This document shows, piece by piece, positions 8,733 to 18,354 of a DNA stretch of 64,000 nucleotides (the stretch's first letter is position 1; every line of letters starts with the position of its first letter). The position numbers were made by a program, and so were the translations under genes. The DNA is from Albimonas sp963816545 (GTDB lineage Bacteria > Pseudomonadota > Alphaproteobacteria > Rhodobacterales > Rhodobacteraceae), in the NCBI GenBank assembly GCA_963816545.1, contig CAWFLE010000006.1, positions 372,001 through 436,000 on the forward strand, given 5' to 3'. The notes below the pieces were generated by a model. The model ran no database searches. It saw nothing but the letters and a program-made list of their open reading frames with translations, and was not told the origin of the DNA.

Positions 8733-11700
8733 TCAGCGCTTGAGAGACCACCAGCCGCGGCGACGAGGCTTGGCTTCCGTCGGCGGCTCCTCCGCAGCCT
8801 GCGGCTCAGTGGCGGGAGCGGGCGCCTCGGCGGCGGCTTCCGCGTCGGGCGCCTCGGCCGAGTCCGGCCCAGGCGTCACGCTTGTCTCGTGCTCAGGTGC
8901 AAGCTCAGCCTCCGGCGCCGCTGCAGGCGCGGGATCTGCGGCAGGCGCCTCCGGAGCTTCGTCGGCGGCGGCGGGCGCTTCGGCTGCGACCTCCGCCTGG
9001 GCCTCCGTCGGGGCGGGAGACGGCGCTTCCGCAGCCTCCGGAGACGTCGCGGCATGAGCCTCGGCGTCGGCGGGGGAAGAACTTTCGGCGTCCTCCTCCT
9101 CCCGCTTGGGCTTGCGGCGCCGACGGGTGCGCTTCGGCGCCGGGATCGACGCGTCCGCCTCGACCTCCGGAGCAGGTGCGGCCTCGGACTTGCTCTCCGA
9201 CGCTTCGGCGTCGGAGCTCGGGCGGGAGTCCTCCTGGCCCTCATCCTCTCCGCCGCGCCGGCGACGGCGGCCGCCGCGGCGACCGCGACGACGGCGGGAG
9301 CCTTCGTCGTCGGCAGCGGCGCGGTCGTCGGCGGAGGGCTCGGGCTCCGATTGCGCCGGTGCGGGGGCCTCGGCCTCGATCACCTCGGCCTCCTCCACCG
9401 GCTCCTCCTCCAGGTCCGGCGGCATCACCGACAGCGCGGTGACGGCGGGGAGCTGGGCGGGCTTGCGGGTCGGCGTCTTCACCCGCTCCACATGGAACTC
9501 GGGCGAGACGAGGGCAGGGTCGGCCTGCACCCGGATCACCACGTCATACCGCGCCTCGATGGCCGAGAGGTTGTCGCGCTTGTCGTTCAGAAGGTAGAGC
9601 GCGGCGCCCATGGGGGCGCGGACCAGAAGCTCCGGCGCGCGGTTCTTCGCGGCCTCGCCCTCCAGCTGGCGCAGGATCGTCAGCGACAGCGACGAGTCCG
9701 CCCGCACGATGCCCGTGCCGTGGCAATGGGCGCAGGGGGCGGTGGTGGCCTCCAGCACGCCGGGGCGGAGACGCTGACGGCTCATCTCCATCAGCCCGAA
9801 GGCGGAGATGCGGCCGAGCTGGATCCGCGCGCGGTCGTCCTTGAGACGCTCCTTCATCCGCTTCTCGACGGAGCGGTTGTTGCGCGGGTCCTCCATGTCG
9901 ATGAAGTCGATCACGATCAGGCCCGCGAGGTCGCGCAGCTTGAGCTGGCGCGCGATCTCGTCCGACGCCTCCAGGTTCGTCTTCAGGGCGGTGTCCTCGA
10001 TGGACCCCTCCTTGGTGGACTTGCCGGAGTTGATGTCGATGGCGACCAGCGCCTCGGTGACGCCGATGACGATGTAGCCGCCGGATTTCAGCTGCACCAC
10101 GGGGTGGATGAGCGAGGCCAGCTCCTGCTCCACGCCGTGCTTGGCGAAGAGGGGGACCGGCTCGTCATGCCTGACCACGTTGCGGGCGTGGGTGGGCATA
10201 AGCATGCCCATGTAATCCTTCGCCTCGCGGTAGCCTTCCTCGCCCTCCACGCAGATCTGGTCGATCTCGTTGGAGTAGAGGTCGCGGATCACCCGCTTGA
10301 TGAGCGACCCTTCCTCGTAGATCAGCGTAGGGGCGATGGACTTGAGCGTGATCTCGCGGATCTGCTCCCACTGGCGGAGGAGGTATTCGTAGTCGCGGTT
10401 GATCTCCTGCGCCGAGCGCTTGGCGCCGGCGGTGCGGACGATCAGGCCCATGCCCTTGGGGACCTCGAAGCCCGAGGCGATCTCCTTGAGCTTCTTGCGG
10501 TCGGCGGCGTTGGTGATCTTGCGGGAGATGCCGCCGCCGCGGGCGGTGTTGGGCATCAGCACGCAGTAGCGGCCGGCGAGGCTGAGGTAGGTGGTCAGCG
10601 CGGCGCCCTTGTTGCCGCGCTCCTCCTTCACGACCTGGACCAGCAGGATCTGCCGGACCTTGATCACTTCCTGGATCTTGTAGCGGCGCTGGAAGATGCG
10701 GCGGGCGGAGATGGCGTCGGACATCTCCTCGCCGGCCTCCTCGCGCGCCTCGGCGGGCTCGACCACGGGGGCGCCGGAGGGGGCCTCCTTCGGCTCGTCG
10801 TCGGAACGCGCTTCGGGCTTGTCGTCGGAGCGCTTGCCGCGGCGCGAGCGGCGCGAGCGGCCGCCGCGACGGGAGCGGCGGCGGGACTTGCCGCCCTCGT
10901 CGTTGGAGTCGTCGTCGGAGGCGACGTCCCGCTCGTCATCCTCGCCGGATTCCGCGTCGGGCGACGGGGCCTCGGAGGCCGGAGCCCCCACCTCCGTCGC
11001 TTCCGTCGCGGCCGGCTCGGACGCGGGCTCGGAGGCTTCCGCAGCCGCCGGCGCCTCGGCGGGCACGGCCGCGGAGCCCGCCTCGTCCGCCACGGGCATG
11101 GCGGCTTCCGCGGACCCGGCCCCGGGAGTCGCGGCTTCTTCGGCGGCGCTGCGCGCTTCCGGCTGCGGCGCCTCGGCCGCCTCTTCGGCGGCGGGCGCGT
11201 CTGCCGCGGGCTCGATGGCGGCGGAGCCGGCTTCGTCGGCCACGGGCATCTCCGCCTGCGCCTCGGGCGCCGGATGCGCTTCGGGCTGGGCCTCGGCTCC
11301 CTGTTCCTCGTCGCGGCGGGCTGCGGGAGCGTAGTCCTCGACCACGTTCTCGTCGCCCTCGTCGTCGGCGCCGGCGCTCTCGGCCATCACCCGGCCGCCG
11401 CCGTTCCCGCCGTCGTCATCCTCGTCGTCGGAATCGTCGTCCTCGGAGTCGTCGTCGTCGAGACTCCCAATCGCCGCCGCCGACATGCTCGGGCCGCTCG
11501 ACAGGGGCGCCGTCGTCGTCGCCATCCTCGGCGGAGCCATCCGAGGCGCTTTCGCCCTCGTCCTCGTCCTCCTGGTCGCGGCGGCGGGAGCGGCGGCCCT
11601 TGCGCCCTTCGTCCTGCTCGGACCGGCGCTTCGCCTCGGCCTCCTCCTCGGCGAGGAGGGCTTCGCGATCCGCGCGGGGGATCTGGTAGTAATCCGGGTG

Positions 11701-11922
11701 GATTTCCGAAAAGGCCAGGAAGCCGTGCCGGTTTCCGCCGTATTCGACGAAGGCCGCCTGAAGGGACGGCTCAACGCGCGTCACCTTCGCGAGGTAGATG
11801 TTGCCGGCGATCTGCTTCTTCGAGATCGACTCGAAGTCGAAATCTTCTACCTTGTTTCCGTCCGCGACGACGACCCGGGTCTCCTCCGGGTGGGTCGCGT
11901 CAATGAGCATCTTCTTTGCCAT
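8733..11922 (-). CDS. rne: Ribonuclease E/G family endoribonuclease with a large acidic/basic insertion; one frameshift
   Basis: The protein begins MAKKMLIDATHPEETRVVVA at 11922 and would be about 1,060 residues. Order of parts: an S1 domain start (IAGNIYLAKVTRVEPSLQAA); a long low-complexity insertion rich in Asp/Glu, Ala/Pro and Arg/Lys; the rest of S1; the DNase I-like catalytic core (GLIVIDFIDMEDPRNNRSVE); the Zn-link CAHCHGTGIV near residue 729; and an Ala/Pro/Glu/Arg-rich C-terminal tail. It cleaves single-stranded RNA and scaffolds RNA decay. One extra base at about 11460, inside the acidic repeat, shifts the frame (GDWES|DDDDSEDDD). Because RNase E is normally essential, a sequencing error there is likely. 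It is divergent from the amidase gene behind a roughly 400-base leader. Confidence 0.93.
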
Positions 11923-12336
11923 GGTCTCCAATGCCGACGCGACGCCTCCCGGACCGCCCGGCCTTGCGGGGGCGGTTGAAGGATGCGGTCGCCGGTCTCG
12001 ATTCGGGCGATGCGGGCCGGGGCGTCGGATCGCGGGACGGGGGCCGCTGGGCAGCCACCTCTCTCGCGGTTCCGGTCCGGGCAGGTCATCGCGGTGCGGT
12101 CTCCAAACCTCTGCGCGCCTAGGGCGGCATGGTCGTCGCGGGGGGGCGGACCGTCGGCCTCGCCTTCGTCTCGGGCGACGCGCCGGTCGTCGATTGCCCT
12201 GCGGAGGAGCCGTCACGCTCTCGTCCGCTTCAGGCCTCCGTCCGTTGTCCGGGGCGCCGGCCGAAAAACCTACGTTCATCGGCTCTGCCTGTCGTTCGGG
12301 CGCAAATCTCGAGACCCTTGCCGAGGCAGCGCTCCG
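11923..12336 (-). promoter_or_regulatory. Long 5' untranslated leader of rne
   Basis: About 410 bases separate the rne start codon from the best promoter match. No protein-like reading is found here on either strand. In E. coli the rne 5' UTR (about 360 nt) senses RNase E activity and controls its own decay. A leader of similar length here suggests the same logic, which is inference only. Confidence 0.4.
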
Positions 12337-12366
12337 AATATAGCCGCGTGGACGTCAGCTTGACAA
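12337..12366 (-). promoter_or_regulatory. Sigma-70-type promoter for rne
   Basis: On the minus strand the -35 TTGTCA (12361-12366) is separated by 18 bases from the -10 TATATT (12337-12342). Both match consensus at five of six positions, unusually good for this GC-rich sequence. Confidence 0.55.
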
Positions 12367-12388
12367 TCACCAATGCCGCGGGCGAATT
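12360..12388 (+). promoter_or_regulatory. Possible promoter for the amidase gene, sharing its -35 with the rne promoter
   Basis: TTGACA at 12360-12365 is a perfect -35, with a weak CGAATT 17 bases later. The -35 bases overlap those of the rne promoter on the other strand. Confidence 0.4.
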
Positions 12389-12446
12389 CGCCTCCCGGGG
12401 GTCGTCTTCCGCGGCCCTCTCCCTTGCGCAATTCGGTTCTCAAGCC

Positions 12447-13646
12447 ATGTCCGCGCCCCTCGTCAGGTCGTCGATCTCCCGCCTGCGCGCATTGGTCGCC
12501 CTGCTGGCGGCGCTCGCGGCGTCGGCCGCGCCGGCGACGGAGGCGCAGGTGATCGGGCTGCGGCATGCGGAGGGGCGGACCCGCATCGCCGTGGCGCTGC
12601 CGGAGGCTGCGCCGTTCCGCATCTTCATGCTGGACGCTCCGCCGCGGATGGTCGTGGATCTGGCGGCCGAGGGCATCGCGCCGCCGCCCGGTCCGCCGCC
12701 CGGAGGGCTGGTTGCGAGCCTGCGGACGGGCATGGCGGCGCCGGGGCGGGCCAGGCTCGCGCTCGACCTGAGCAGGCCGGCCTCCCTGTCGGAGGCGGTG
12801 GTGGCGCGCCGGCCGGACGGAACGGCGGTGCTGCGCATCATCCTAGCGCCGCAGGATGCGGACGGGTTCTCGGCGACCGCCGGGTGGCCGGACGGCGGCC
12901 ATCCGCCGGCCCCGCCCCTCCCCGCCGCGCCGGTCGATCCCCGGCCGCTGGTCATGATCGACCCGGGCCACGGGGGGATGGACCCGGGCGCCGTTCGCGG
13001 GACTGCGGTGGAGAAGGAGATCGCGCTCATCTTCGCGCAGGATCTTCGGGCCGCGCTGGAAGCCGCCGGGTGGCGGGCCGAGCTCACGCGGGACGACGAC
13101 CGCTACCTCGGGCTGCGGGAGCGGGTGTCGAGGGCGGAGGCCGCCGGCGCGGCCGCGCTGCTCTCGATCCACGCCAACACCGTCGCGCGCGGAGAGGCGG
13201 AGGGCGCCTCCGTCTTCACCCTGTCCGCCACCGCATCGGACCGCGAGACGGAGGCGCTCGCGCTCTATGAGAACCGGGCCGACGTGCTGGCGGGGGCGGA
13301 CCTTTCAGGGGATGCGGACGACGTGGCGCGGGCGCTGCTGGAACTGTCGCAGCGCGGCACGATCCTCGCGTCCCGGCTGCTGGGGGAGGCGCTGGTGGCC
13401 GAGCTTTCGGACGTGACGCCGATGCTGCGGGGGCGCGCCCACGCGCACGCCGGTTTCCGCGTGCTGAAATCGCCCGTCATTCCCTCGGCGCTGATCGAGC
13501 TCGGCTTCCTCTCCAACCCCAAGGACCTGCGCCGGATGTCGCAGGCGCAGTGGCGCGGAGAAGCCGCGCAGGCCATGGTCCATGCGCTTGGCGACTGGCG
13601 GGATCGGGCGGAGGCGCGGCCTTACGCGGACGTCGCCGGCCGCTGA
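12447..13646 (+). CDS. N-acetylmuramoyl-L-alanine amidase, AmiC type (AMIN plus Amidase_3)
   Basis: The 399-residue exported protein starts at the ATG at 12447, giving a signal peptide (SRLRALVALLAALAASAAPA). An N-terminal AMIN-like domain follows (VIGLRHAEGRTRIAVALPEA). The C-terminal Amidase_3 zinc hydrolase has VMIDPGHGGMDPGAV (first His), EKEIAL (Glu), LLSIHANT (second His) and SALIELGFLSN (catalytic Glu). It cuts the bond between MurNAc and the stem peptide to split daughter-cell walls. It lies between rne (divergent) and the PBP1A gene, an order common in Rhodobacterales. The AMIN domain usually targets the septum. Confidence 0.93.
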   Translation: MSAPLVRSSISRLRALVALLAALAASAAPATEAQVIGLRHAEGRTRIAVALPEAAPFRIFMLDAPPRMVVDLAAEGIAPPPGPPPGGLVASLRTGMAAPGRARLALDLSRPASLSEAVVARRPDGTAVLRIILAPQDADGFSATAGWPDGGHPPAPPLPAAPVDPRPLVMIDPGHGGMDPGAVRGTAVEKEIALIFAQDLRAALEAAGWRAELTRDDDRYLGLRERVSRAEAAGAAALLSIHANTVARGEAEGASVFTLSATASDRETEALALYENRADVLAGADLSGDADDVARALLELSQRGTILASRLLGEALVAELSDVTPMLRGRAHAHAGFRVLKSPVIPSALIELGFLSNPKDLRRMSQAQWRGEAAQAMVHALGDWRDRAEARPYADVAGR

Positions 13647-13763
13647 GGCGGGAGTCGCTACGCGCGCCGCACCCCCCGCTGATGAACGGGCCTGCCCTCG
13701 TCCCGCCGCCATGGCCGCACTATTGTCCCCCTCCATCTTCGCAATGAGTTGGACCGGAGCCCT

Positions 13764-16325
13764 ATGACCCGCTTCCTGGCATGGATGTTCAGCCTCGTGT
13801 GCATCGGGACCATCTTCGGGCTCGGCGCGCTCGCGGTGCTGGTATGGCATTACGGCCAGGATCTGCCATCGCATGAGAGCCTGGAGCAGTACCAGCCGGC
13901 CACCATCTCGCGCGTTTACGACCGCGACGGACAGATCATCGCGGAGTATCTGCAGGAGCGGCGGGTCTTCGCGCCGGTGGACGAGATCCCGGACCTCGTG
14001 AAGAACGCCTTCATCGCGGCCGAGGACCGGAACTTCTACGAGCATCACGGCTTCGACGCGCTCGGCATCGTCGGCGCCATGGCGGACTACGTGCGGGGCG
14101 GGCGGCTGCGCGGCGCCTCCACCATCACCCAGCAGGTGATGAAGAACTTCCTCCTGAGCAACGACCGCACCTTCGACCGGAAGTTCAAGGAGATCATCCT
14201 CGCCACCCGGATGGAGCAGGTGCTGTCGAAGGACCAGATCCTCGAACTCTATCTCAACGAGATCTATCTCGGCGCCCGCGCCTACGGCGTGGTCGCGGCG
14301 GCCGCCAACTACTTCGGAAAGCCGCTGGAGCACCTGACGGTGGCGGAGGCCGCCTATCTCGCGGCGCTGCCCAAGGCGCCCTCCAACCTGCACCCGGTGC
14401 GGGACCGGGAGGCGGCGATCGCGCGGCGGGGCTACGTGCTGGACCAGATGCAGCGCGGCGGGTTCATCACGCAGGAAGAGCATGACGAGGCGATCGAAGA
14501 GCCGCTGGACACCGTTCTGGACGAGTCGCTCACGCCGGAGCTGCCCCCGGTTCCGGAGCGCGACTATTTCTCGGCGGAGATCCATCGCCAGCTCGTGGGC
14601 GCCATGGGCGAGAAGGCGGTGGAAGGTGGCGGCCTGACCATCCGCGCCACCGTGGACCAGGAGCTTCAGGAGGCGGCGGCGAAGGCGCTCCGCGACCGGC
14701 TCGTGGAATGGGACCGGGATCGGCAGGGCTGGCGCGGGCCGCTGGCGAAGCTCGAGCCCGAGAAGCTCGGGACCAAGGATGACTGGCGCGCGGCGCTGGC
14801 GACGGTCGGGGCGCCGGAGGACATCCCCGGCTGGCGGCCCGCCGTGGTGCTGAAGGTCGGCGACACCACCGCCCGCATCGGGATCAGCGGCGTGGAGGAG
14901 GACGAGGACGGTCATTTCCTCGGCATCCAGGACGCGCAGTGGGCGACGCCCGAGCTGCCCGGCGGCGGCGTCGGCCCGCGTCCCCGCCGCCCCGCCGACA
15001 TCTTCGAGGTCGGCGACGTCGTGATGGTCGAGGCCGTCTACAAGGACGCCGCCGAGGGCGAGGAGCCGGAGTTCGACCGCTGGTCCCTGCGCCAGATCCC
15101 CGAACTGGAAGGGGCCTTCATGGCCATGGACCCGGTCACGGGCCGGGTGCTCGCGATGCAGGGCGGGTTCAGCTTCCAGACCTCGGTCTTCAACCGCGTG
15201 ACGCAGGCGAAGCGGCAGCCGGGCTCGGCCTTCAAGCCCTTCGTGTACGCGGCGGCGCTGGACAACGGCTACACGCCGTCCTCGGTGATCCTCGACGCGC
15301 CCATCACCATCGACACGGGCGCCGACGAGCTTTGGCGGCCCACCAATTCGTCCAACAAGTTCTACGGCCCCTCGCCGATGCGCACGGGGATCGAGCAGTC
15401 GCGCAACGTGATGACGGTCCGGCTCGCGCAGGACATCGGCATGGACGTGGTGGCAGAATACGCCGAGCGTTTCGGGGTCTATGAGAACATGCCCCAGCAC
15501 CTGAGCTACGCGCTCGGGGCCGGGGAGACGACGCTCTACCAGATGGTCGGCGCCTACGCGATGTTCGCCAACGGCGGCTGGCGGGTGGAGCCGACGCTGG
15601 TGGACCGCATCCAGAACCGGCGCGGCGAGACGATCTACCGCAACGACACGCGCGTCTGCCCGGACTGCGAGGCGCCGTGGCGGCAGGGCGAGCAGGAGCC
15701 GTGGCTGCGCCCGAATTCCAAGCTCATCATGGACCCGGTGACGGCGTTCCAGCTCACCTCGATGATGCGCGGCGTGATCGAACGGGGGACCGCCACGCAG
15801 CTCAGGAGCCTCGGGATGCCGCTTGCGGGCAAGACCGGGACCACCAATGAGTCGAAGGACGTGTGGTTCATCGGGTTCACGCCGAACATGGTGGCGGGCT
15901 GCTACATCGGTTACGACAATCCGCGCCCCATGGGACGCGGCGCCTATGGCGGCACGCTCTGCGCGCCGGTGTTCGAGGCGTTCATGAAGGTCGCCATGAC
16001 GGACCGGCCCAAGCTGGATTTCGCGGCGCCTCCGGGTGCGGTGATGGTCAAGATCGACCGCCTTTCCGGCCGCCGGCTGCCGGATGACGCCTCCGGGCCC
16101 GGTGTGGTGGTGGAGGCCTTCCACCCCGGCGATGCGCCGGCGGTCGGCGAATACAGCGGCGGGCGCGTGATCGACGGCGGCTTCCTCGCGGCCTATGGCG
16201 GCGGGGGGGACCTGCCCATGTCGCTCGACCGGAACGAGGGGCCGGCTGCGGTCCCGGATCGCGGCGCCCAGCCCGCGCCCCCCGCCCCGTCCTCCGGTTC
16301 CTTCGGCTCGGGCGGCCTCTACTGA
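13764..16325 (+). CDS. mrcA: Penicillin-binding protein 1A, bifunctional glycosyltransferase/transpeptidase
   Basis: The 853-residue protein is anchored by one N-terminal transmembrane helix (residues 8-29). The GT51 glycosyltransferase domain shows FIAAEDRNFYEHHGFD (catalytic Glu near residue 87) and RGASTITQQVMKN. An OB-like insert follows. The transpeptidase domain has the serine motif PGSAFKPF (Ser near 487), SRNVMTV (SxN) and AGKTGTTNESKDVWF (KTG near 689). It polymerises and cross-links peptidoglycan at the inner-membrane surface. The start at 13764 (MTRFLAWMF) is preferred over the Met five codons earlier. It lies 117 bases after the amidase gene and before prfB. Confidence 0.96.
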   Translation: MTRFLAWMFSLVCIGTIFGLGALAVLVWHYGQDLPSHESLEQYQPATISRVYDRDGQIIAEYLQERRVFAPVDEIPDLVKNAFIAAEDRNFYEHHGFDALGIVGAMADYVRGGRLRGASTITQQVMKNFLLSNDRTFDRKFKEIILATRMEQVLSKDQILELYLNEIYLGARAYGVVAAAANYFGKPLEHLTVAEAAYLAALPKAPSNLHPVRDREAAIARRGYVLDQMQRGGFITQEEHDEAIEEPLDTVLDESLTPELPPVPERDYFSAEIHRQLVGAMGEKAVEGGGLTIRATVDQELQEAAAKALRDRLVEWDRDRQGWRGPLAKLEPEKLGTKDDWRAALATVGAPEDIPGWRPAVVLKVGDTTARIGISGVEEDEDGHFLGIQDAQWATPELPGGGVGPRPRRPADIFEVGDVVMVEAVYKDAAEGEEPEFDRWSLRQIPELEGAFMAMDPVTGRVLAMQGGFSFQTSVFNRVTQAKRQPGSAFKPFVYAAALDNGYTPSSVILDAPITIDTGADELWRPTNSSNKFYGPSPMRTGIEQSRNVMTVRLAQDIGMDVVAEYAERFGVYENMPQHLSYALGAGETTLYQMVGAYAMFANGGWRVEPTLVDRIQNRRGETIYRNDTRVCPDCEAPWRQGEQEPWLRPNSKLIMDPVTAFQLTSMMRGVIERGTATQLRSLGMPLAGKTGTTNESKDVWFIGFTPNMVAGCYIGYDNPRPMGRGAYGGTLCAPVFEAFMKVAMTDRPKLDFAAPPGAVMVKIDRLSGRRLPDDASGPGVVVEAFHPGDAPAVGEYSGGRVIDGGFLAAYGGGGDLPMSLDRNEGPAAVPDRGAQPAPPAPSSGSFGSGGLY

Positions 16326-16439
16326 GGCCTTCCGTCCGGGTCTCTTGAGCCGGGCGGCGCCGCGGTCTATGTGCTCCGGACCATCCGGCGCGAGCTGGAA
16401 GGTCGGAGATCAACGGCCCCGGAAGGAGCGTAGCGTCCC

Positions 16440-17567
16440 ATGCGCGCGGAAACCCAGAGCGTCATCGCCGAGATCGAGAAGTCGCTGGACCTCCTGCGCA
16501 GGCGGCTGGGCTGGGAGACCGCCGAGCATCGCCTCGAGGAGCTGAACGCGCGCGTCGAGGATCCGACGCTTTGGGACGACCCCGCGAACGCCCAGAAGGT
16601 GATGCGGGACCGGCAGTCGTTGGCCGATGCGCTGGACGCCTGCAAGGCGCTGGCGCAGGACCTCCAGGATCAGCGCGACCTGATCGAGCTCGGCGAGGCC
16701 GAGGAGGATGCGGAGGTGGTGCGCGAGGCGGAGGCGGCGCTGGGCGCCCTTCGCGACCGCGCCGCGCAGAAGGAGATCGAGGCGCTTCTGGACGGGGAGG
16801 CCGACGCCTCCGACACCTTCCTGGAGATCAACGCCGGCGCCGGCGGCACCGAAAGCTGCGACTGGGCGCAGATGCTGGCGCGCATGTACACCCGCTGGGC
16901 CGAGGGGCACGGCTACAAGGTCGAGCTGATGTCTGAAAGCGCGGGAGAGGAGGCGGGGATCAAGTCCGCCTCCTACAAGATCACCGGCCCGAACGCCTAT
17001 GGATGGTTGAAGTCCGAGACCGGGGTGCATCGGCTGGTGCGCATCTCGCCGTTCGACAACCAGGCGAGGCGCCAGACATCGTTCTCATCCGTGTGGGTCT
17101 ACCCCGTGGTGGACGATTCCATCGAGATCGACATCAAGCCGAACGAGATCCGGATCGACACCTACCGCTCCTCCGGCGCGGGCGGCCAGCACGTCAACAC
17201 CACTGACTCGGCCGTGCGGATCACGCACTTGCCGACCAACATCGTGGTGACGTCCTCCGAGAAGTCCCAGCACCAGAACCGGGCCAACGCCATGGCGGCG
17301 CTGAAGTCCAAGCTCTATGAGATGGAGCTGCGCAAGCGCACCGAGGCGATCCAGGAGCAGCATGACGCCAAGGGCGATGCGGGCTGGGGCAACCAGATCC
17401 GCTCGTACGTCCTGCAGCCGTACCAGATGGTCAAGGACCTGCGCACGAACGTCGAGACCTCGGACACCTCCGGCGTGCTGGACGGGGATCTGGACCGCTT
17501 CATGGCCGCGGCCCTCGCGATGGAGGTCAGCGGCAAGACCCGCGCCGAGGCGATGGCGGAGGACTGA
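16440..17567 (+). CDS. prfB: Peptide chain release factor 2
   Basis: The 375-residue protein has the RF2 stop-codon recognition tripeptide SPF (LVRISPFDNQARRQTSF) and the catalytic GGQ motif (SSGAGGQHVNTTDSAVRITH). The N terminus (MRAETQSVIAEIEKSLDLL) is the usual coiled-coil domain 1. It recognises UGA and UAA and triggers peptide release. The frame is continuous: the in-frame UGA with programmed +1 shift known in E. coli prfB is absent, so that autoregulation is not used here. Confidence 0.97.
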   Translation: MRAETQSVIAEIEKSLDLLRRRLGWETAEHRLEELNARVEDPTLWDDPANAQKVMRDRQSLADALDACKALAQDLQDQRDLIELGEAEEDAEVVREAEAALGALRDRAAQKEIEALLDGEADASDTFLEINAGAGGTESCDWAQMLARMYTRWAEGHGYKVELMSESAGEEAGIKSASYKITGPNAYGWLKSETGVHRLVRISPFDNQARRQTSFSSVWVYPVVDDSIEIDIKPNEIRIDTYRSSGAGGQHVNTTDSAVRITHLPTNIVVTSSEKSQHQNRANAMAALKSKLYEMELRKRTEAIQEQHDAKGDAGWGNQIRSYVLQPYQMVKDLRTNVETSDTSGVLDGDLDRFMAAALAMEVSGKTRAEAMAED

Positions 17568-17835
17568 GGGGCGGTCTCCGTGGGCGCGACAGAGGCGCGA
17601 CAGGGCGGCCCGGGGACAAAGCGCCTGCGTGCGGGCGCGGACACGCGCGGCAGCGCCGGCGACGGGTTCTTCGAGGGGGGATCGTTCAGCAGCGCTCGGA
17701 GCGGCCCGCCGCGCGGGAGCCGAGGCTTTCCGCGGACGATGCAGGTTCCATGACCGAGCCCGCCAAGCGCCCCCGAAAACGAAAGCGACCGCCGCCCAGC
17801 GACGGTCGTCCGTAGTCCGATAATCCCGCGCCGGT

Positions 17836-18354
17836 TCAGGAACCCGAGGGTTCCTCCGAAGACGGAGCCGGCTTCGAAACGGGCAGGGCACGGGCGGCGC
17901 CGCCCTCGGCCAGCGGATCGTCGTTGCGCTGGACCGAGCCCTCGAAATGCGCGCCGCTCTCGATGGCGATGGTCTTGTGGATGATGTCGCCCTCGACCCT
18001 CGCGGTGGAGGTGAGGCGCACCTTCACGCCGCGGACGCGGCCGACCACGCGGCCGTTCACGACCACGTCGTCGGCGACGATCTCGCCGCGGATCGTGGCG
18101 CTTTCGCCGACCGTGAGCAGGTGGGCGCGGATGTCGCCCTCCACCGCGCCTTCGACCTGGATGTCGCCGGTGGTGCGGATGTCGCCCTTGATGGTGAGAT
18201 CGGAGCTGAGGATCGACGGCGGAGCCTTGGGCTTCGTCGTCGCCGGCACGCCGGGCTTCGGGGCCGGAGCCGCGCCGAAGCCCTGGGCCGGCGCGGGCTT
18301 GGGTTCTTCGCCCCTGGTGTCGATCGGATCGTTGATCTTCGACTTAGAGAACAT
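17836..18354 (-). CDS. Bactofilin (polymer-forming cytoskeletal protein)
   Basis: This 172-residue protein has a Pro/Ala-rich N-terminal tail (about residues 1-50). A central bactofilin beta-helix follows, with repeating hydrophobic-glycine strands (LTIKGDIRTTGDIQVEGAV, ATIRGEIVADDVVVNGRV), and then a short disordered end. Bactofilins self-assemble without nucleotides at the membrane and localise wall enzymes. Its start overlaps the end of the upstream M23 peptidase gene by 11 bases. This is the recurrent bactofilin/LytM-endopeptidase pairing in which the filament positions the hydrolase. Confidence 0.93.
   Translation of the reverse strand: MFSKSKINDPIDTRGEEPKPAPAQGFGAAPAPKPGVPATTKPKAPPSILSSDLTIKGDIRTTGDIQVEGAVEGDIRAHLLTVGESATIRGEIVADDVVVNGRVVGRVRGVKVRLTSTARVEGDIIHKTIAIESGAHFEGSVQRNDDPLAEGGAARALPVSKPAPSSEEPSGS

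Noticed and set aside
8889..11906. Very long open frame (about 1,000 codons) antisense to rne
   Set aside because: It is a by-product of GC-rich codon use; it has no family motif, while the minus strand reads as RNase E.
13305..16124. 939-codon open frame antisense to PBP1A
   Set aside because: The plus strand encodes an unambiguous PBP1A with all motifs.
16440..16520. Possible programmed frameshift in prfB
   Set aside because: The RF2 frame is continuous with no in-frame UGA near the start, so the E. coli-type autoregulation is not present.
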